Assembly (NCBI GenBank): GCA_900550185.1
Contig: URRN01000123.1
Span: 1 to 6,203, forward strand
DNA from: an uncultured Collinsella sp.
GTDB lineage: Bacteria > Actinomycetota > Coriobacteriia > Coriobacteriales > Coriobacteriaceae
DNA length: 6,203 bases
Direction of reading: 5' to 3'
Part shown: in pieces, positions 5,282-6,203 of the stretch
Numbering within the stretch: the first letter of the stretch is position 1
How the letters are laid out: every line of letters begins with the position of its first letter
The notes under the pieces: generated by a model
Told to the model about the DNA's origin: nothing
Database searches by the model: none
What the model saw: the letters and a program-made list of their open reading frames with translations, nothing else
Program-made: the position numbers and the translations under genes

Positions 5282-6203
5282 ATGGGTAAAACGGTTCTTA
5301 CCTTCGGCGAGATCATGATGAGGCTATCGCCCAAAGACCACCTGCGCATTGAGCAGGCGACCGAGTTTGATGTCCGCTACGGCGGCGCCGAGGCAAACAC
5401 CGCGCTTTCCCTGGCCTACCAGGGCGACAAGGCCGCTTACGTCTCCGTTGTCCCGGCCAACCGTCTGGGCGAGTGCGCCCTGCGTTCGCTGAAGGCCTAC
5501 GGCGTCGACACCACGCGCGTCGTGCGTCAGGGCGACCGTCTTGGCTCCTATGTGTTTGAGGTCGGTGCCTCGCAGCGCGGCAACGGCTGCGTCTACGACC
5601 GCAAGTTCTCTGCCATCAACATGGCCAAGCGCGATGTTTTTGACTGGGACGAGATCCTCAAGGGCATCGATGTCTTCTACTTCTCCGGCGTGACCCCCGC
5701 CGTCTCCGACGAGATGGCCGCCGCCTGCAAGGAGGCTCTCGCCGTCTGCCGCGCCAAGGGCATCACCACCGTGTGCGACGTGAACTATCGCGGCAAGATG
5801 TGGTCGCCCGAAAAGTCGCAGGCCACCATGAAGGAACTCCTGCCGCTCGTCGACATCTGCATCGCCAACGACGAGGATGCGCCTGCCGGCCTTGGCATGA
5901 CCTGCGTCTCCGGCTCCCTTGCCCACGGCATCGGGGAGCGTGACACCTACGTCGAGATGGCCCGTCAGATTTGCGCCGAGTACGGCTGTAAGAAGGTCGC
6001 TTCGGTCGTCCGCAACATCTCCTGCGTCGAACGCTCCATCTGGATGGGCATGCTCTATGACGCCGAGAGCGACGCGCACTGGTTCTCCCCTGCCCACGAC
6101 GTGCACGTGCTCGAGGGCGTTGCCGCCGGCGACGCTTTCAACGCCGGCCTCGTCCATGCCCTCATCAACGACTTTGACCCGCAGGACGCCGTCAACTACG
6201 CGA
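5282..6203 (+). CDS. kdgK: PfkB-family sugar kinase, probably 2-dehydro-3-deoxygluconokinase (partial, continues past the right edge)
   Basis: The open frame from ATG 5282 runs 307 codons to the window edge without a stop. AAGGAG (5266-5271) lies 10 bases upstream. The protein is a PfkB/ribokinase-fold kinase: VLTFGEIMMRLSP at the N-terminus is the typical first strand, and GGAEANTA (34-41) is the substrate-binding signature. The C-terminal signature reads EGVAAGDAFNAG with the catalytic base Asp284. The usual GAGD or GGGD reads AAGD here, a mild change in the anion-hole segment. Closest resemblance is to KDG kinases, which phosphorylate 2-keto-3-deoxygluconate to KDPG in cytosolic breakdown of pectin and hexuronates. 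Other PfkB substrates, such as fructose, cannot be excluded. The missing C-terminus should be short, since the family is about 310-345 residues. Control is probably by the divergent LacI-family repressor through the tandem operators. Codon use is strongly GC-ending, unlike the toxin-antitoxin genes. Confidence 0.88.
   Translation, partial: MGKTVLTFGEIMMRLSPKDHLRIEQATEFDVRYGGAEANTALSLAYQGDKAAYVSVVPANRLGECALRSLKAYGVDTTRVVRQGDRLGSYVFEVGASQRGNGCVYDRKFSAINMAKRDVFDWDEILKGIDVFYFSGVTPAVSDEMAAACKEALAVCRAKGITTVCDVNYRGKMWSPEKSQATMKELLPLVDICIANDEDAPAGLGMTCVSGSLAHGIGERDTYVEMARQICAEYGCKKVASVVRNISCVERSIWMGMLYDAESDAHWFSPAHDVHVLEGVAAGDAFNAGLVHALINDFDPQDAVNYA

Noticed and set aside
5324..6157. A 277-residue minus-strand open frame opposite the kinase gene
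   Set aside because: The plus strand encodes a clear PfkB kinase over the same bases; the antisense product has the Gly/Ala/Val/His-rich look of a GC-bias shadow.
1..6203. CRISPR arrays, tRNA or rRNA genes, transposases, integrases
   Set aside because: I saw no regularly spaced repeats, no tRNA-like cloverleaf, no rRNA sequence and no mobile-element protein on either strand.

Overview
The window looks like a piece of chromosome from a high-GC actinobacterium, most likely class Coriobacteriia and close to Collinsella. That assignment rests on my recognition of the protein style: an actinobacterial-type glutamine synthetase family protein, a GlnR-like orphan regulator, and GC-rich third codon positions. 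It is not a database match. Six genes lie on the minus strand and one on the plus strand, and both end genes run off the window.

Layout from left to right. (1) 1-735, minus: the N-terminal 245 residues of a membrane-anchored HtrA/DegP-type serine protease. (2) 736-943: an intergenic stretch with two hairpins, one a probable terminator for the gene to its right and one in the protease leader. (3) 944-2994, minus: a two-gene unit made of a glutamine synthetase family gene followed 50 bases later by an OmpR-type regulator with a degenerate receiver domain, resembling actinobacterial GlnR. The glutamine synthetase homologue lacks several metal-binding active-site residues and may be a pseudoenzyme or have another activity. 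A GlnR-box-like element lies upstream of it. (4) 3129-3981, minus: a two-gene toxin-antitoxin module of the MNT/HEPN (MntA/HepT) type, in which the nucleotidyltransferase carries an N-terminal RelB/DinJ-like DNA-binding domain. A nested inverted repeat covers its promoter and leader. (5) 4024-5046, minus: a LacI-family repressor. (6) 5047-5281: a divergent control region with a plus-strand promoter, two tandem 12-bp operator copies and a long, nearly perfect hairpin. (7) 5282 to the right edge, plus: a PfkB-family sugar kinase, probably 2-keto-3-deoxygluconate kinase.

How the genes may work together. The repressor and kinase form a typical divergent local-regulator pair for hexuronate (KDG) catabolism. 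The GS-like protein and GlnR-like regulator look like a nitrogen-status pair, in which the GS-like protein could sense or regulate rather than make glutamine. The toxin-antitoxin module sits tightly between these two units, is lower in GC where sampled, and has its own promoter, so it looks like an accessory insertion. The most interesting parts are the RelB/DinJ-MNT fusion with its HepT partner, the GS homologue with missing catalytic residues beside a GlnR-like regulator, and the long hairpin in the kinase leader.
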